64,000 nucleotides of DNA from Thamnaconus septentrionalis (GCA_009823395.1 CM020506.1:1-64000), one strand, 5' to 3'; shown: positions 31,421 through 44,761, counted from the first letter of the stretch. Translations and numbers: made by a program. Notes: a model not told the origin generated them from the letters alone.

Positions 31421-32465
31421 ACTAAGATCCATCCCAGGCTCAGGATGGATTTATTTTCCTTAACCTAACCTTGCCGGCACTGTCAGGATTGGCCTAAGTG
31501 AGGACCACGGATTTTTGATGAGCCTTAAGCCCTATAGCTAACCCAAACCTATCCTTACCCTAATCCTAACCACTCTCTCTACAGCGCCTAAACAGAACCT
31601 ATTCGAATCCACTACCTAAACTTAACCCATATTTGGACCCTAATTGGCGAACCACTTAATTGGAGATCTATCCCTGAACCTAACCCTAACCCTAACCCTA
31701 ACCCTCGATAAACCGACAAACCTGGACCCTGACCCTGGGCCTGACCCCCGCTCCTCGGAGGAGGTAGTGGGAATGACGGCCTAGGGTTGGGGACTGGGGG
31801 AAGGGGAAGAGGGTTGGGAGGGGATTGGGAAGGGGGATGGGGTAGATAAGGAATTCTAACCCTATTCGTTACAATTGAGCCTATAAATTGGACTATTTAA
31901 AACTCTAAATTTGAAAAGGTCTACTTTCGGACACTAACCCTAGCCCTGTTTTGAACCTAAGCTCTTCCTCGACGATGCTGTGAACCCGTTCCTAATCTCA
32001 ATTGACCAAACCCATTATCCTTGCCCTTAGGAGACCCCTGAAGAATGAATGCCAGGAGAGTGAGTTGATCAGGCCCCTGATGTGGATTCCAGGCGAGCCA
32101 CTTTATTGATCCAAAGCAGGAAATGGATGAGGAAAAAGCGAGAAAAGGAGGGAAGAATGCCAACTGAGGAGGAGCAAAGGGAAGAAAGAGGGATGGAGAA
32201 AGAAGAAGAAAGAGATACTTACCACCGTCCTGGGCAAGACGTTAAACTGCAACCTAAAAGAAGAAAAGAAAGGGTTAGAAGAAGAAAAGAGTTCAGAGAA
32301 AGAGAGAATAACCACTTACCTGGAACCAACCTTGGAAAGGCATACCGCCACCTAGAAGAAGAAGAAAATTGAAAAAATTAAAATTGAAAAATGGGAAGAT
32401 AGAAGAACAAAGGGATACGCTTGGCACAAAAGCGAGTAAAGGCATAAACCCGCCACTCAGCTACA

Positions 32466-32528
32466 GGTCGGTTTCAGCGCCTGAGGAAGGCCACAATCTT
32501 GGCCGAAACGTCCGCGATCTGGCCGACC
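32466..32528 (+). ncRNA. Hammerhead ribozyme, S right unit 1
   Basis: Complete core. One extra C follows GUC in stem I. Confidence 0.82.
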
Positions 32529-33008
32529 TTTAAGACATTTCAGACGTGAAAGTCTAATTTTTTGAACCCCTGCCCACCATCTTCGGATGGTGGGTTCTAG
32601 TGTCCGTTGGGACAAACTTAGGAGACACTTCCTGAGAAGTGAGTGCACTAAGATCCATCCCAGGCTCAGGATGGATTTATTTTCCTTAACCTAACCTTGC
32701 CGGCACTGTCAGGATTGGCCTAAGTGAGGACCACGGATTTTTGATGAGCCTTAAGCCCTATAGCTAACCCAAACCTATCCTTACCCTAATCCTAACCACT
32801 CTCTCTACAGCGCCTAAACAGAACCTATTCGAATCCACTACCTAAACTTAACCCATATTTGGACCCTAATTGGCGAACCACTTAATTGGAGATCTATCCC
32901 TGAACCTAACCCTAACCCTAACCCTAACCCTCGATAAACCGACAAACCTGGACCCTGACCCTGGGCCTGACCCCGCTCCTCTTCGGAGGTAGTGGGAATG
33001 ACGGCCTA

Positions 33009-33068
33009 GGGTTGGGGACTGGGGGAAGGGGAAGAGGGTTGGGAGGGGATTGGGAAGGGGGATGGGGT
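33009..33068 (+). other. G-quadruplex-prone tract in S unit (representative)
   Basis: At least eight runs of three or more G within 60 nt on the + strand. The equivalent tract recurs in every S unit. Confidence 0.7.
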
Positions 33069-33327
33069 AGATAAGGAATTCTAACCCTATTCGTTACAAT
33101 TGAGCCTATAAATTGGACTATTTAAAACTCTAAATTTGAAAAGGTCTACTTTCGGACACTAACCCTAGCCCTGTTTTGAACCTAAGCTCTTCCTCGACGA
33201 TGCTGTGAACCCGTTCCTAATCTCAATTGACCAAACCCATTATCCTTGCCCCTTAGGAGACCCCTGAAGAATGAATGCCAGGAGAGTGAGTTGATCAGGC
33301 CCCTGATGTGGATTCCAGGCGAGCCAC

Positions 33328-33581
33328 TTTATTGATCCAAAGCAGGAAATGGATGAGGAAAAAGCGAGAAAAGGAGGGAAGAATGCCAACTGAGGAGGAG
33401 CAAAGGGAAGAAAGAGGGATGGAGAAAGAAGAAGAAAGAGATACTTACCACCGTCCTGGGCAAGACGTTAAACTGCAACCTAAAAAGAAGAAAAGAAAGG
33501 GTTAGAAGAAGAAAAGAGTTCAGAGAAAGAGAGAATAACCACTTACCTGGAACCAACCTTCGGGAAAGGCATACCGGCCAC
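33328..33581 (-). other. Minus-strand spliced mini-unit of S (representative unit)
   Basis: Read on minus: acceptor CTTCTTCTTCTAG, exon A 33547-33581 (35 nt), donor GTAAGTGG; 67-nt intron with branch-like TTCTAAC about 21 nt before acceptor TTCTTTTTAG; exon B 33449-33479 (31 nt), donor GTAAGTAT; 59-nt intron ending CTCCTCCTCAG; terminal exon with AATAAA 56 nt downstream (33328-33333 on +). The arrangement recurs in each S unit with few changes. All splice elements fit vertebrate consensus, though both introns are very short. Exon B is the box shared with C, D, E and G. Transcription itself is not demonstrable from sequence. Confidence 0.6.
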
Positions 33582-33697
33582 CTAGAAGAAGAAGAAAATT
33601 GAAAAAATTAAAATTGAAAAAATGGGAAGATAGAAGAACAAAAGGGATACGCTTGGCACAAAAGCGAGTAAAGGCATAAACCCGCCACTCAGCTACA

Positions 33698-33759
33698 GGT
33701 CGGTTTCAGCGCCTGAGGAAGGCCACAATCTTGGCCGAAACGTCGCGATCTGGCCGACC
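33698..33759 (+). ncRNA. Hammerhead ribozyme, S right unit 2 (reference copy)
   Basis: GGTCGG/CCGACC outer stem I, CGC/GCG inner stem I, CTGAGGA 33713-33719, stem II GGCC/GGCC with an 8-nt loop, GAAAC 33737-33741, GUC 33742-33744. Cleavage expected between 33744 and 33745. Confidence 0.87.
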
Positions 33760-34922
33760 TTTAAGACATTTCAGACGTGAAAGTCTAATTTTTTGAACCC
33801 CTGCCCACCATCTTCGGATGGTGGGTTCTAGTGTCCGTTGGGACAAACTTAGGAGACACTTCCTGAGAAGTGAGTGCACTAAGATCCATCCCAGGCTCAG
33901 GATGGATTTATTTTCCTTAACCTAACCTTGCCGGCACTGTCAGGATTGGCCTAAGTGAGGACCACGGATTTTTGATGAGCCTTAAGCCCTATAGCTAACC
34001 CAAACCTATCCTTACCCTAATCCTAACCACTCTCTCTACAGCGCCTAAACAGAACCTATTCGAATCCACTACCTAAACTTAACCCATATTTGGACCCTAA
34101 TTGGCGAACCACTTAATTGGAGATCTATCCCTGAACCTAACCCTAACCCTAACCCTAACCCTCGATAAACCGACAAACCTGGACCCTGACCCTGGGCCTG
34201 ACCCCGCTCCTCTTCGGAGGTAGTGGGAATGACGGCCTAGGGTTGGGGACTGGGGGAAGGGGAAGAGGGTTGGGAGGGGATTGGGAAGGGGGATGGGGTA
34301 GATAAGGAATTCTAACCCTATTCGTTACAATTGAGCCTATAAATTGGACTATTTAAAACTCTAAATTTGAAAAGGTCTACTTTCGGACACTAACCCTAGC
34401 CCTGTTTTGAACCTAAGCTCTTCCTCGACGATGCTGTGAACCCGTTCCTAATCTCAATTGACCAAACCCATTATCCTTGCCCCTTAGGAGACCCCTGAAG
34501 AATGAATGCCAGGAGAGTGAGTTGATCAGGCCCCTGATGTGGATTCAGGCGAGCCACTTTATTGATCCAAAGCAGGAAATGGATGAGGAAAAGCGAGAAA
34601 GGAGGGAAGAATGCCAACTGAGGAGGAGCAAAGGGAAGAAAGAGGGATGGAGAAAAAGAAGAAAGAGATACTTACCACCGTCCTGGGCAAGGCGTTAAAC
34701 TGCAACCTAAAAGAAGAAAAGAAAGGGTTAGAAGAAGAAAAGAGTTCAGAGAAAGAGAGAATAACCACTTACCTGGAACCAACCTTCGGGAAAGGCATAC
34801 CGGCCACCTAGAAGAAGAAGAAAATTGAAAAATTAAAATTGAAAAAATGGGAAGATAGAAGAACAAAAGGGATACGCTTGGCACAAAAGCGAGTAAAGGC
34901 ATAAACCCGCCACTCAGCTACA

Positions 34923-34984
34923 GGTCGGTTTCAGCGCCTGAGGAAGGCCACAATCTTGGCCGAAACGTCGCGATCTGGCCGACC
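34923..34984 (+). ncRNA. Hammerhead ribozyme, S right unit 3
   Basis: Identical core to unit 2. Confidence 0.87.
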
Positions 34985-36147
34985 TTTAAGACATTTCAGA
35001 CGTGAAAGTCTAATTTTTTGAACCCCTGCCCACCATCTTCGGATGGTGGGTTCTAGTGTCCGTTGGGACAAACTTAGGAGACACTTCCTGAGAAGTGAGT
35101 GCACTAAGATCCATCCCAGGCTCAGGATGGATTTATTTTCCTTAACCTAACCTTGCCGGCACTGTCAGGATTGGCCTAAGTGAGGACCACGGATTTTTGA
35201 TGAGCCTTAAGCCCTATAGCTAACCCAAACCTATCCTTACCTAATCCTAACCACTCTCTCTACAGCGCCTAAACAGAACCTATTCAGATCCACTACCTAA
35301 ACTTAACCCATATTTGGACCCTAATTGGCGAACCACTTAATTGGAGATCTATCCTGAACCTAACCCTAACCCTAACCCTAACCCTCGATAAACCGACAAA
35401 CCTGGACCCTGACCCTGGGCCTGACCCGCTCCTCTTCGGAGGTAGTGGGAATGGACGGCCTAGGGTTGGGGACTGGGGGAAGGGAAGAGGTTGGGAGAGA
35501 TTGGGAAGGGGATGGGGTAGATAAAGGAATTCTAACCCTATTCGTTACAATTGAGCCTATAAATTGGACTATTTAAAACTCTAAATTTGAAAAGGTCTAC
35601 TTTCGGACACTAACCCTAGCCCTGTTTTGAACCTAAGCTCTTCCTCGACGATGCTGTGAACCCGTTCCTAATCTCAATTGACCAAACCCATTATCCTTGC
35701 CCCTTAGGAGACCCCTGAAGAATGAATGCCAGGAGAGTGAGTTGATCAGGCCCCTGATGTGGATTCCAGGCGAGCCACTTTATTGATCCAAAGCAGGAAA
35801 TGGATGAGGAAAAAGAGAAAAGGAGGGAAGAATGCCAACTGAGGAGGAACAAAGGGAAGAAAGAGGGATGGAGAAAGAAGAAGAAAGAGATACTTACCAC
35901 CGTCCTGGGCAAGACGTTAAACTGCAACCTAAAAAGAAGAAAAGAAAGGGTTAGAAGAAGAAAAGAGTTCAGAGAAAGAGAGAATAACCACTTACCTGGA
36001 ACCAACCTTCGGGAAAGGCATACCGGCCACCTAGAAGAAGAAGAAAATTGAAAAAATTAAAAATTGAAAAAATGGGAAGATAGAAGAACAAAAGGGATAC
36101 GCTTGGCACAAAAGCGAGTAAAGGCATAAACCCGCCACTCAGCTACA

Positions 36148-36209
36148 GGTCGGTTTCAAGCGCCTGAGGAAGGCCACAATCTTGGCGAAGCGTCGCGATC
36201 TGGCCGACC
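36148..36209 (+). ncRNA. Hammerhead ribozyme, S right unit 4, mutated
   Basis: GAAAC reads GAAGC and one C of stem II is lost. Predicted weak or inactive. Confidence 0.6.
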
Positions 36210-37355
36210 TTTAAGACATTTCAGACGTGAAAGTCTAATTTTTTGAACCCCTGCCCACCATCTTCGGATGGTGGGTTCTAGTGTCCGTTGGGACAAACTT
36301 AGGAGACACTTCCTGAGAAGTGAGTGCACTAAGATCCATCCCAGGCTCAGGATGGATTTATTTTCCTTAACCTAACCTTGCCGGCACTGTCAGGATTGGC
36401 CTAAGTGAGGACCACGGATTTTGATGAGCCTTAAGCCTATAGCTAACCCAAACCTATCCTTACCTAATCCTAACCACTCTCTACAGCGCCTAAACAGAAC
36501 CTATTCGAGATCCACTACCTAAACTTAACCCATATTTGGACCCTAATTGGCGAACCACTTAATTGGAGATCTATCCCTGAACCTAACCCCTAACCCCTAA
36601 CCTCGATAAACCGACAAACCTGGACCCTGACCCTGGGCCTGACCCGCTCCTCTTCGGAGGTAGTGGGAATGAATGCCCTAGGGTTGGGGACTGGGGGAAG
36701 GGAAGAGGTTGGGAGGATTGGGAAGGGGATGGGGGTAGATAAGAATTCTAACCCTATTCGTTACAATTGAGCCTATAAATTGGACTATTTAAAACTCTAA
36801 ATTTGAAAAGGTCTACTGGACACTAACCTAGCCCTGTTTTGAACCTAAGCTCTTCCTCGACGATGCTGTGAACCCGTTCCTAATCTCAATTGACCAAACC
36901 CATTATCCTTGCCCCTTAGGAGACCCTGAAGAATGAATGCCAGGAGAGTGAGTTGATCAGGCCCCTGATGTGGATTCCAGGCGAGCCACTTTATTGATCC
37001 AAAGCAGGAAATGGATGAGAAAAAGCGAGAAAGGAGGGAAGAATGCCAACTGAGGAGGAGCAAAGGGAAGAAAGAGGGATGGAGAAAGAAGAAGAAAGAG
37101 ATACTTACCACCGTCCTGGGCAAGACGTTAAACTGCAACCTAAAAAGAAGAAAAGAAAGGGTTAGAAGAAGAAAAGAGTTCAGAGAAAGAGAGAATAACC
37201 ACTTACCTGGAACCAACCTTCGGGAAAGGCATACCGGCCACCTAGAAGAAGAAGAAAATTGAAAAAATTAAAATTGAAAAATGGGAAGATAGAAGAACAA
37301 AGGGATACGCTTGGCACAAAAGCGAGTAAAGGCATAAACCCGCCACTCAGCTACA

Positions 37356-37417
37356 GGTCGGTTTCAGCGCCTGAGGAAGGCCACAATCTTGGCCGAAACG
37401 TCGCGATCTGGCCGACC
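37356..37417 (+). ncRNA. Hammerhead ribozyme, S right unit 5
   Basis: Complete core, as unit 2. Confidence 0.87.
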
Positions 37418-38579
37418 TTTAAGACATTTCAGACGTGAAAGTCTAATTTTTTGAACCCCTGCCCACCATCTTCGGATGGTGGGTTCTAGTGTCCGTTGGG
37501 ACAAACTTAGGAGACACTTCCTGAGAAGTGAGTGCACTAAGATCCATCCCAGGCTCAGGATGGATTTATTTTCCTTAACCTAACCTTGCCGGCACTGTCA
37601 GGATTGGCCTAAGTGAGGACCACGGATTTTTGATGAGCCTTAAGCCCTATAGCTAACCCAAACCTATCCTTACCCTAATCCTAACCACTCTCTCTACAGC
37701 GCCTAAACAGAACCTATTCGGATCCACTACCTAAACTTAACCCATATTTGGACCCTAATTGGCGAACCACTTAATTGGAGATCTATCCTGAACCTAACCC
37801 TAACCCTAACCCTAACCTCGATAAACCGACAAACCTGGACCCTGACCTGGGCCTGACCCGCTCCTCTTCGGAGGTAGTGGGAATGACGGCCTAGGGTTGG
37901 GGACTGGGGGAAGGGGAAGAGGGTTGGGAGGGGATTGGGAAGGGGGATGGGGTAGATAAGGAATTCTAACCCTATTCGTTACAATTGAGCCTATAAATTG
38001 GACTATTTAAAACTCTAAATTTGAAAAGGTCTACTCGGACACTAACCCCTAGCCCTGTTTTGAACCTAAGCTCTTCCTCGACGATGCTGTGAACCCGTTC
38101 CTAATCTCAATTGACCAAACCCATTATCCTTGCCCCTTAGGAGACCCCTGAAGAATGAATGCCAGGAGAGTGAGTTGATCAGGCCCCTGATGTGGATTCC
38201 AGGCGAGCCACTTTATTGATCCAAAGCAGGAAATGGATGAGGAAAAGCGAGAAAAGGAGGAAGAATGCCAACTGAGGAGGAGCAAAGGGAAGAAAGAGGG
38301 ATGGAGAAAGAAGAAGAAAGAGATACTTACCACCGTCCTGGGCAAGACGTTAAACTGCAACCTAAAAAGAAGAAAAGAAAGGGTTAGAAGAAGAAAAGAG
38401 TTCAGAGAAAGAGAGAATAACCACTTACCTGGAACCAACCTTCGGGAAAGGCATACCGGCCACCTAGAAGAAGAAGAAAATTGAAAAAATTAAAATTGAA
38501 AAAATGGGAAGATAGAAGAACAAAAGGGATACGCTTGGCACAAAAGCGAGTAAAGGCATAAACCCGCCACTCAGCTACA

Positions 38580-38641
38580 GGTCGGTTTCAGCGCCTGAGG
38601 AAGGCCACAATCTTGGCCGAAACGTCGCGATCTGGCCGACC
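38580..38641 (+). ncRNA. Hammerhead ribozyme, S right unit 6
   Basis: Complete core, as unit 2. Confidence 0.87.
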
Positions 38642-39791
38642 TTTAAGACATTTCAGACGTGAAAGTCTAATTTTTGAACCCCCTGCCCACCATCTTCGGA
38701 TGGTGGGTTCTAATGTCCGTTGGGACAAACTTAGGGAGACACTTCCTGAGAAGTGAGTGCACTAAGATCCATCCCAGGCTCAGGATGGATTTATTTTCCT
38801 TAACCTAACCTTGCCGGCACTGTCAGGATTGGCCTAAGTGAGGACCACGGATTTTGATGAGCCTTAAGCCCTATAGCTAACCCAAACCTATCCTTACCCT
38901 AATCCTAACCACTCTCTACAGCGCCTAAACAGAACCTATTCAGATCCACTACCTAAACTTAACCCATATTTGGACCCTAATTGGCGAACCACTTAATTGG
39001 AGATCTATCCCTGAACCTAACCCTAACCCTAACCCTAACCCTCGATAAACCGACAAACCTGGACCCTGACCCTGGGCCTGACCCGCTCCTCTTGGGAGTG
39101 AGTGGGAATGAGCCTAGGGTTGGGGACTGGGGAAGGGGAAGAGGGTTGGGAGGGATTGGGAAAGGGGATGGGGTAGATAAGGAATTCTAACCCTATTCGT
39201 TACAATTGAGCCTATAAATTGGACTATTTAAAACTCTAAATTTGAAAAGGTCTACTTTAGGACATAACCCTAGCCCTGTTTTGAACCTAAGCTCTTCCTC
39301 GGCGATGCTGTGAACCCGTTCCTAATCTCAATTGACCAAACCCATTATCCTTGCCCCTTAGGAGACCCTGAAGAATGAATGCCAGGAGAGTGAGTTGATC
39401 AGGCCCTGATGTGGATTCCAGGGCGAGCCACTTTATTGATCCAAAGCAGAAATGGATGAGGAAAAAAGCGAAAAGGAGGAAGAATGCCAACTGAGGAGGA
39501 ACAAAGGGAAGAAAGAGGGATGGAGAAAGAAGAAGAAAGAGATACTTACCACCGTCCTGGGCAAGACGTTAAACTGCAACCTAAAAAGAAAAGAAAGGGT
39601 TAGAAGAAGAAGAGAGTTCAGAGAAAGAGAGAATAACCACTTACCTGGAACCAACCTCGGGAAAGGCATACCGGCCACCTAGAAGAAGAAAATTGAAAAA
39701 ATTAAAATTGAAAAAATGGGAAGATAGAAGAACAAAAGGGATACGCTTGGCACAAAAGCGAGTAAAGGCATAAACCCGCCACTCAGCTACA

Positions 39792-39852
39792 GGTCGGTTT
39801 CAGCGCCTGAGGAAGGCCACAATCTTGGCGAAACGTCGCGATCTGGCCGACC
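39792..39852 (+). ncRNA. Hammerhead ribozyme, S right unit 7
   Basis: Core complete. The stem II 3' arm is one C shorter. Confidence 0.8.
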
Positions 39853-41014
39853 TTTAAGACATTTTTCAGGCGTGAAAGTCTAATTTTTTGAACCCCTGCC
39901 CACCATCTTCGGATGGTGGGTTCTAGTGTCCGTTGGGACAAACTTAGGAGACACTTCCTGAGAAGTGAGTGCACTAAGATCCATCCCAGGCTCAGGATGG
40001 ATTTATTTTCCTTAACCTAACCTTGCCGGCACTGTCAGGATTGGCCTAAGTGAGGACCACGGATTTTTGATGAGCCTTAAGCCCTATAGCTAACCCAAAC
40101 CTATCCTTACCCTAATCCTAACCACTCTCTCTACAGCGCCTAAACAGAACCTATTCGAATCCACTACCTAAACTTAACCCATATTTGGACCCTAATTGGC
40201 GAACCACTTGGTGGAGATCTATCCTGAACCTAACCCTAACCCTAACCCTAACCCTCGATAAACCGACAAACCTGGACCCTGACCCTGGGCCTGACCCGCT
40301 CCTCTTCGGAGGTAGTGGGAATGATGGCCTAGGGTTGGGGACTAGGGGAAGGGAAGAGGTTGGGAGGATTGGGAAGGGGATGGGGTAGATAAGGGAATTC
40401 TAACCCTATTCGTTACAATTGAGCCTATAAATTGGACTATTTAAAACTCTAAATTTGAAAAGGTCTACTTTCGGACACTAACCCTAGCCCTGTTTTGAAC
40501 CTAAGCTCTTCCTCGACGATGCTGTGAACCCGTTCCTAATCTCAATTGACCAAACCCATTATCCTTGCCCCTTAGGAGACCCCTGAAGAATGAATGCCAG
40601 GAGAGTGAGTTGATCAGGCCCCTGATGTGGATTCCAGGCGAGCCACTTTATTGATCCAAAGCAGGAAATGGATGAGGAAAAAGCGAGAAAAGGAGGGAAG
40701 AATGCCAACTGAGGAGGAGCAAAGGGAAGAAAGAGGGATGGAGAAAGAAGAAGAAAGAGATACTTACCACCGTCCTGGGCAAGACGTTAAACTGCAACCT
40801 AAAAAGAAGAAAAGAAAGGGTTAGAAGAAGAAAAGAGTTCAGAGAAAGAGAGAATAACCACTTACCTGGAACCAACCTTCGGAAAGGCATACCGCCACCT
40901 AGAAGAAGAAGAAAATTGAAAAATTAAAATTGAAAAAATGGGAAGATAGAAGAACAAAAGGGATACGCTTGGCACAAAAAGCGAGTAAAGGCATAAACCC
41001 GCCACTCAGCTACA

Positions 41015-41079
41015 GGTCGGTTTCAGCGCCTGAGGAAGGCCACAATCTTGGCATTTAAAGCGTCGCGATCTGGCCGACC
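41015..41079 (+). ncRNA. Hammerhead ribozyme remnant, S right unit 8
   Basis: GGCCGAAACGTC is replaced by GGCATTTAAAGCGTC, so the second core segment is destroyed. Confidence 0.5.
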
Positions 41080-42242
41080 TTTAAGACATTTCAGACGTGA
41101 AAGTCTAATTTTTTGAACCCCTACCCACCATCTTCGGATGGTGGGTTCTAGTAATCCGTTGGGACAAACTTAGGAGACACTTCCTGAGAAGTGAGTGCAC
41201 CAAGATCCATCCCAGGCTCAGGATGGATTTATTTTCCTTAACCTAACCTTGCCGGCACTGTCAGGATTGGCCCAAGTGAGGACCACGGATTTTTTGATGA
41301 GCCTTAAGCCCTATAGCTAACCCAAACCTATCCTTACCCTAATCCCAACCACTCTCTCTACAGCGCCTAAACAGAACCTATTCGAATCCACTACCTAAAC
41401 TTAACCCATATTTGGACCCTAATTGGCGAACCACTTAATTGGAGATCTATCCCTGAACCTAACCCCTAACCCTAACCCTAACCCTCGATAAACCGACAAA
41501 CCTGGACCTGACCCTGGGCCTGACCCCGCTCCTCTTCGGAGGTAGTGGGAATGATGGCCTAGGGTTGGGGACTGGGGGAAGGAAGAGGGTTGGGAGGGAT
41601 TGGGAAGGGGATGGGGTAGATAAGGAATTCTAACCCTATTCGTTACAATTGAGCCTATAAATTGGACTATTTAAAACTCTAAATTTGAAAAGGTCTCTTT
41701 GGACACTAACCCTAGCCCTGTTTTGAACCCTAAGCTCTTCCTCGACGATGCTGTGAACCCGTTCCTAATCTCAATTGACCAAACCCATTATCCTTGCCCC
41801 TTAGGAGACCCCTGAAGAATGAATGCCAGGAGAGTGAGTTGATCAGGCCCCTGATGTGGATTCCAGGCGAGCCACTTTATTGATCCAAAGCAGGAAATGG
41901 ATGAGGAAAAAGCGAGAAAAGGAGGAAGAATGCCAACTGAGGAGGAGCAAAGGGAAGAAAGAGGGATGGAGAAAGAAGAAGAAAGAGATACTTACCACCG
42001 TCCTGGGCAAGGCGTTAAACTGCAACCTAAAAAAGAAGAAAAGAAAGGGTTAGAAGAAGAAAAGAGTTCAGAGAAAAGAGAATAACCACTTACCTGGAAC
42101 CAACCTTCGGAAAGGCATACCGCCACCTAGAAGAAGAAGAAAATTGAAAAATTAAAATTGAAAAAAATGGGAAGATAGAAGAACAAAAGGGATACGCTTG
42201 GCACAAAAGCTAGTAAAGGCATAAACCCGCCACTCAGCTACA

Positions 42243-42304
42243 GGTCGGTTTCAGCGCCTGAGGAAGGCCACAATCTTGGCGAAAGCGTCGCGATCTGGCC
42301 GACC
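42243..42304 (+). ncRNA. Hammerhead ribozyme, S right unit 9, mutated
   Basis: GAAAC-GUC reads GAAAGC-GUC, altering stem III. Confidence 0.6.
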
Positions 42305-43469
42305 TTTAAGACATTTCAGGCGTGAAAGTCTAATTTTTGAACCCCTGCCCACCATCTTCGGATGGTGGGTTCTAGTGTCCGTTGGGACAAACTTAGGAGA
42401 CACTTCCTGAGAAGTGAGTGCACTTAAGATCCATCCCAGGCTCAGGATGGATTTATTTTCCATAACCTAACCTTGCCGGCACTGTCAGGATTGGCCCTAA
42501 AGGAGGACCACGGATTTTGATGAGCCTTAAGCCCTATAGCTAACCCAAACCTATCCTTACCCCTAATCCTAACCACTCTCTCTACAGCGCCTAAACAGAA
42601 CCTATTCGAATCCACTACCTAAACTTAACCCATATTTGGACCCTAATTGGCTAACCACTTAATTGAGATCTATCCTGAACCTAACCTAACCCTAACCCTA
42701 ACCCTCGATAAACCGACAAACCTGACCCTGACCCTGGGCCTGACCCCGCTCCTCTCGGGAGGTAGTGGGAATGACGGCCTAGGGTTGGGGACTGGGGAAG
42801 GGGAAGAGGTTGGGAGGATTGGGAAGGGGATGGGGTAGATAAGGAATTCTAACCCTATTGGGTACAATTGAGCCTATAAATTGGACTATTTAAAACTCTA
42901 AATTTGAAAAGGTCTACTTTCGGACACCAACCCCAGCCTGTTTTGAACCTAAGCTCTTCCTCGACGATGCTGTGAACCCGTTCTAATCTCAATTGACCAA
43001 ACCCATTATCCTTGCCCCTTAGGAGACCCCTGAAGAAGAATGAATGCCAGGAGAGTGAGTTGATCAGGCCCCTGATGTGGATTCCAGGCGAGCCACTTTA
43101 TTGATCCAAAGCAGGAAATGGATGAGGAAAAAGCGAGAAAAGGAGGGAAGAATGCCAACTGAGGAGGAGCAAAGGGAAGAAAGAGGGATGGAGAAAGAAG
43201 AAGAAAGAGATACTTACCACCGTCCTGGGCAAGACGTTAAACTGCAACCTAAAAAGAAGAAAAGAAAGGGTTAGAAGAAGAAAAGAGTTCAGAGAAAGAG
43301 AGAATAACCACTTACCTGGAACCAACCTTCGGGAAAGGCATACCGGCCACCTAGAAGAAGAAGAAAATTGAAAAAATTAAAATTGAAAAAATGGGAAGAT
43401 AGAAGAACAAAAGGATACGCTTGGCACACAAAAGCGCAGTAAAGGCATAAACCCGCCCACTCAGCTACA

Positions 43470-43530
43470 GGTCGGTTTCAGCGCCTGAGGAAGGCCACAA
43501 TCTTGGCGAAACGTCGCGATCTGGCCGACC
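43470..43530 (+). ncRNA. Hammerhead ribozyme, S right unit 10
   Basis: Core complete. One C lost in stem II. Confidence 0.8.
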
Positions 43531-44698
43531 TTTAAGACATTTCAGCACGTGAAAGTCTAATTTTTTGAACCCCTGCCCACCATCTTCGGATGGTGGGTTC
43601 TAGTCAATCCGTTGGGACAAACTTAGGAGACACTTCCTGAGAAGTGAGTGCACTAAGATCCATCCCAGGCTCAGGATGGATTTATTTTCCTTAACCTAAC
43701 CTTTGCCGGGCACTGTCAGGATTGGCCTAAAGTGAGGACCACGGATTTTGATGAGCCTTAAGCCCTATAGCTAACCCAAACCTATCCTTACCCTAATCCT
43801 AACCACTCTCTCTACAGCTCTAAACAGAACCTATTCGAATCCACTACCTAAACTTAACCCATATTTGGACCCTAATTGGCGAACCACTTAATTGGAGATC
43901 TATCTCTGAACCTAACCCTAACCCCTAACCCTAACCCTCGGGATAAACCGACAAACCTGGATTCCCTGACCCTGGGCCTGACCCGCTCCTCTTCGGAGGT
44001 AGTGGGAATGACGGCCTAGGGTTGGGGACTGGGGGAAAGGAAGAGGGTTGAGGGATTGGGAAGAGGATGGGAGTGAGATAAGGAATTCTAACCCTATTCG
44101 TTACAATTGAGCCTATAAATTGGACTATTTAAACTCTAAATTTGAAAAGGTCTACTGGACACTAACCCTAGCCCTGTTTTGAACCCAAGCTCTTCCTCGA
44201 CGATGCTGTGAACCCGTTCCTAATCTCAATTGACCAAACCCATTATCCTTGCCCCTTAGGAGACCCTGAAGAATGAATGCCAGGAGAGTGAGTTGATCAG
44301 GCCCTGATGTGGATTCAGGCGAGCCACTTTATTGATCCAAAGCAGGAAATGGATGAGGAAAAGCGAGAAAGGAGGGAAGAATGCCAACTGAGGAGGAGCA
44401 AAGGGAAGAAAGAGGGATGGAGAAAGAAGAAGAAAGAGATACTTACCACCGTCCTGGGCAAGACGTTAAACTGCAACTCAAAAAAGAAGAAAAGAAAGGG
44501 TTAGAAGAAGAAAAGAGTTCAGAGAAAGAGAGAATAACCACTTACCTGGAACCAACCTTCGGGAAAGGCATACCCGCCACCTAGAAGAAGAAGAAAAATT
44601 GAAAAAATTAAAATTTGAAAAATGGGAAGATAGAAGAACAAAAGGGATACGCTTGGCACAAAAGCGAGTAAAGGCATAAACCCGCCACTCAGCTACAA

Positions 44699-44761
44699 GG
44701 TCGGTTTCAGCGCCTGAGGAAGGCCACAATCTTGGCCGAAACGTCAGCGATCTGGCCGACC
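44699..44761 (+). ncRNA. Hammerhead ribozyme, S right unit 11
   Basis: Core complete, with an extra A after GUC. Confidence 0.78.

Noticed and set aside
33308..33581. 65-100 codon ORFs in every S unit on both strands, rich in Lys/Glu/Arg or Phe/Leu/Ser
   Set aside because: They come from the purine-rich tract, change frame and length between units, and overlap the ribozyme or splice features. No domain is recognisable.
33547..33581. Coding potential of the spliced minus-strand S transcript (exon A contains an ATG)
   Set aside because: The shared exon is 31, 33 or 36 nt in S, G and E, so a reading frame cannot be conserved across families. Kept as a non-coding hypothesis.
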